Shown here in pieces: positions 60,771 through 64,000 of a DNA stretch of 64,000 nucleotides. Position numbers and translations under genes: made by a program. Position 1 is the stretch's first letter; each line of letters starts with the position of its first letter. The stretch spans positions 152,982 to 216,981 of the forward strand of contig DF236960.1 of NCBI GenBank assembly GCA_000708835.1, written 5' to 3'. The DNA comes from Klebsormidium nitens. Lineage: Eukaryota > Streptophyta > Klebsormidiophyceae > Klebsormidiales > Klebsormidiaceae. The notes under the pieces were generated by a model. It searched no databases. It was not told the DNA's origin and saw only the letters and a list, made by a program, of their open reading frames with translations.

Positions 60771-61566
60771 GGATGCCAGATTGGACAGAACAAGCTCAAC
60801 CATGGCCAACGCGATCGGAACTATCTGGGCGGAACCAGCTTGGACGGAAGCAGCCAGGCCGGAAGAAGGCGTTTGGAACGGAAACGTGTGCGGCAGAAGT
60901 GGGCCGGAATCTGGCGGAACGTCCTCGTCGCAGAAGCTAAAGTTGGAAGGGGGTGCGGAGGAAAGGGCCGTGTCCGCGAGGAAGGCGGAACGACGTTCCG
61001 CCGCAAAAGCGGAAGCTTCCGCCATCGCAGCGGACCTGCCGGAGTCCGAGCAGCTCTGAAGCAGGTCATGACACGGATGACTAGCAGTGGGGAGCGGGTT
61101 AAGGTGAGGCTCGTTGGCGCGATTATAATTATTGCGTGGAGGAAGTCTCGACAACCAGCAGTGTTTGGATAGTTGTGTTACAACGAAGATAACTGCCTGT
61201 CTTGACATTTCAGAGGTCGTCTATCGCTTACACGGTTAAAGTCAAGATTGTTCTGTTTGAAATTCAACCCTCAGGAAGTGTACCGAAGGGCTGAAGTGCT
61301 AACCAATCCGTAGAGCTTGAAGCCTTATGATTGAAGAGCACTTGTTGCGTTCAGTCCGAAAATTTTTCTGGATTGTTGCAATAAGATCGGTTCGCGTGGG
61401 TGCTGCAGACCCAGGCAATCCCAAGCCTACTTCTGTGACTTACTATCACGACACAGTGATCATGACCCCCATTCTGTGTTGCATGATAGGCGTTACAGTT
61501 CCAAACCTGAGCCTAGCCTCTACTTACATACGTACTAGTATACAGCGATTGAGCGTTTCCAAAACT

Positions 61567-62209
61567 TCACCATCTACCGGTATAGCTGGGGAGAACGACA
61601 ACCTTGCCCGGCTTGGCTTCGTCCCGAGCAAACATTACCCTCCGCCCCAGGCTACTCAACGGGACAAACACGACTCCCTTGAGCTTCTCCGTGTTGCCTA
61701 TCAGCTCAGCCCCGCTTTCCAAGCGACTGACTGGGCCCTTAAAACCCTTCACCTCGGCTGCTCGCACTGTGTGGTTAGCCAAGGTACCAGGCTATACAGA
61801 CACCACCCCTTGTTCCCGCAGTTTTCTGGCTTCTCAAGCCCGGCCTCGACCACTTTTCCGCACTCCACGTGGGCCACGTGGGTCCGTCTTTCCGCATCTT
61901 TATCCAACACCCTCCGCCCTTTTCCCCGATCGTTTTGAGGCGCTCGCAGTATCCCATGAAGAACGCCCCGTTTTTTGAGTCTTCGTATTTGCAGCCTTGG
62001 AACCAGCACCGGTAGCAGGGAATGAAGGGGCTCACGGCAACGAATTCGTCCATGGCGTTGAGTTCTGGCCAGCGTGTCCGTTTGCACCCTGAACAGAATC
62101 GCGCGGTGCTGAACCTCGTTGTGCAAGAAGCTATCCCTGAGTTTAACTCCTCCAGACCGAGCACCGGCTCTGTGATCAGAGAAACGCGGTGACGAACTTT
62201 CCAAAACAT
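61567..62209 (-). pseudogene. Possible broken or split minus-strand gene with Cys pairs
   Basis: The frame 62209-61775 starts at an ATG and has 144 codons. It holds FCSGCKRTRWPELNAMDEF, then a piece with CYRCWFQGC, then GAFFMGYCERLK, a Cys-pair spacing that recalls a small zinc-binding fold. A second frame, 61782-61567, overlaps its end and reads AEVKGFKGPVSRLESGAEL, then LKGVVFVPLSSLGRRVMF, also coding-like. The two would join only by a frameshift near 61,780 or an unusually short intron. No family was recognised. Confidence 0.35.
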
Positions 62210-63833
62210 CGCTTCTTTGTTGAGATTATTGATCTCTACGACGCTCCATCGGCCTCGAAAATATGGAAACGAAAGTCAGGGTCCTGGTTGGAAGGTCTTT
62301 TCAGCTTTTTTCAGCCTTCGTTTTCAGTTTAAATGTTTACTGCAAGCAGAGTTGCCGGGGGAACTAACGCTGACGGCAGGAGAGAAAACAATCTCTCATC
62401 CCGAAGCGGGCGTCCGCATCCGGGGGGCGAAGTTTGGATGGAAATGAGAAAGTGAAGACAACGCCACGAGCGACGAGCGGGAGCGGAAGAGGCAGCAGCT
62501 GAATGAAACTCTCTGCGAGCGGAACAAGGCGAGCGGAACAAGCCGATGACTGGAAGTACTGAAAAGCAGCGGAACTGGACTAAACATAAACGTACTACGA
62601 CTGGATGCGGGCGGAAGTCAAAGCCGAGCAGGAGGTTATGCATACAGGGGCGGACGAAAGGTTCTCAGGGGCGATACGGAGGTCGGACGGATCGAACATA
62701 CGGGCGGAAGCAAATGGATATCGAACGGAAAGGAGGGACGTGTCGTTCCGCGTCGCTGTTCGCGGAACGGCGCGGACAAGAACGCACGGCCGGAACGGAA
62801 CGAAGCTTTGGAGCAGAAAAGAACGTCGTGCCCAAGACGGCAAAGGTCGTCGAGCCTCAGGAGCTTGAAGCAAAACGGAGAGGACACGGAAGAATACAAC
62901 AGAGTGTGAACGGGCGGTCACTGCCCGTGCCACCCGAGGGGATCACCAAACAGCGCATGCAGACGGTTACGAGAATTTGGAGACAGGTGCCAGCAACTTC
63001 AAGAAAATAATCCCAGAGGCTGCGAGAGGGAAGCTGATTAAGAGTAACCCGTTGAAAGCGGAAGCAAGCGAACGCTGAACAGGTTCCGAAATTTTTTATT
63101 GAGAGTTAGGTAAAGGGACCCGGGGGGGGGGAGAAGGAGCAGAAAAAGTAGATTGATGTGAGGGACAAAAAGATGGGAGCCGAAGAGAACTATAAGGACT
63201 TGTGTCGATATCAATCTGGAACTGGTACTACATGGATTCCAAACTTCTCCGCCCGTGCTGTTGAATCGACAGCGCGGTTGGGCGTTCCAGATCATTTGAG
63301 GAGCATCAGATACCAACCTCTCTCCCAGAAATTATAGGAAGTACTAAGTAGCGGCGCGTGGTCCAATCACTTAAATTTCGCATTCAGCCGGTTTCTTACT
63401 GTCATCTTGAGGCGGTATACAAGACACCTCGAAAGGTAAGCAGTCGCTGCATGACGCTCGATCCTGGCGTCAACAATAGGAACAGAGCTCTTCTAAGATG
63501 ACATCAGCGGACCGCACGCGCAAAACAACACCTTCTGAAGGCGAGTAGAACCTTGACGGGGCGGCCTTGCACGAAGTCGTGCCGGAACCCTCTAGATTCT
63601 GATAGCAAAGATCAGAAACCCCAAGAGCGGTCGGAGATTGCTCACCGTCTTCCAGCCGTGCATGAAAGTAGTCCTGCAGCATGCCGGAGAAGTAGGGGTG
63701 CGCGTCGACCGAAAAGCTGCAAAAAGCTTCCCAGTTTTCTTAGCCAATCGGATGGCTTTGAAGATCCACGTGGTAGACCAAGGTACATAACCAGAGGAGT
63801 AATATGGCCTGAAAAGGACCGTACCTCCTACCT
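62210..63833. other. Right-end region, no supported gene
   Basis: The left part (62,400-62,900) continues the CGGAAC-rich repetitive composition. A poly-G run lies at about 63,121-63,131. Short frames near 63,470-63,680 on both strands show no domain. Confidence 0.5.
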
Positions 63834-63950
63834 NNNNNNNNNNNNNNNNNNNNNNNNNNNNNNNNNNNNNNNNNNNNNNNNNNNNNNNNNNNNNNNNNNN
63901 NNNNNNNNNNNNNNNNNNNNNNNNNNNNNNNNNNNNNNNNNNNNNNNNNN
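63834..63950. other. Assembly gap of 117 N
   Basis: A run of N follows CCTCCTACCT and precedes CGCGCAACCT. Frames that cross it are artefacts. Confidence 1.
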
Positions 63951-64000
63951 CGCGCAACCTAGGGCGCTAGCCTAGTGGGGCTCGCTCGGGCCGTGCAAAA

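Larger units (their letters stand above)
57877..61566. other. Repeat-rich region with CGGAAC/GTTCCG bias, no clear gene
   Basis: Many overlapping frames on both strands reflect short repeats rather than genes. Words such as CGGAACGG, GCGGAGCGTTCCG and GGACGGAAC recur from 59,900 to 62,900. A 17-nt hairpin (CCGCGCAC, C, GTGCGCGG) occurs near 59,231. Two minisatellites are listed separately. A plus-strand coding stretch at about 60,278-60,413, ending at a donor-like CTG|GTGAGA, is possible. Confidence 0.4.

Noticed and set aside
1-64000. CRISPR arrays, bacterial operons, rRNA or tRNA genes
   Set aside because: No array of identical repeats with spacers, no ribosome binding sites and no rRNA-like stretch were seen. 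tRNAs were not searched for systematically by eye, so their absence is not proven.

Overview
The window is nuclear DNA of a green-lineage eukaryote. The evidence is GT-AG introns of about 380-1,800 bp, a plant-type plastid CDP-diacylglycerol synthase with a transit-peptide-like leader, and a plant-type TauE/SafE membrane protein. A streptophyte (charophyte-grade) alga fits best, but this is inference and the sequence does not name the species. One assembly gap of 117 N lies near the right end. I built the gene models by hand, joining open frames at splice sites and requiring every intron phase to match.

Layout. 1-4.9 kb: no supported gene, a GC-rich patch with a 29-nt hairpin, and a TTAG microsatellite. 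4.93-9.43 kb (+): TauE/SafE-family transporter, whose introns hold decayed copies of its own exons. 9.43-10.78 kb: convergent spacer. 10.79-32.33 kb (-): one 11-exon gene predicted to encode a 5,164-residue, almost wholly low-complexity protein. 32.3-35.7 kb: divergent promoter spacer. 35.66-43.26 kb (+): complete 8-exon plastidial CDP-DAG synthase. 43.3-51.4 kb: mostly intergenic, with a possible small minus-strand gene, a GC-rich minisatellite, a MULE-like MITE and a diverged tandem duplication. 51.55-55.55 kb (+): a 6-exon secreted protein in which exons 2-5 each encode one copy of the same Cys/Asn-rich module and exon 6 encodes a truncated last copy. 55.5-63.8 kb: the 3' end of an unidentified plus-strand gene, minisatellites (one reading as pentapeptide-like repeats), and a possibly broken minus-strand coding stretch.

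The genes do not form a pathway. They share a process instead: tandem duplication of exon-sized segments. In the secreted gene the copies all stay open and are predicted to be spliced as protein modules. In the TauE/SafE gene, the CDP-DAG synthase gene and the giant gene, truncated copies lie decaying in the intron beside the working exon. Together with the giant disordered protein and the chaplin-like look of the secreted module, this is the most noteworthy content of the window.
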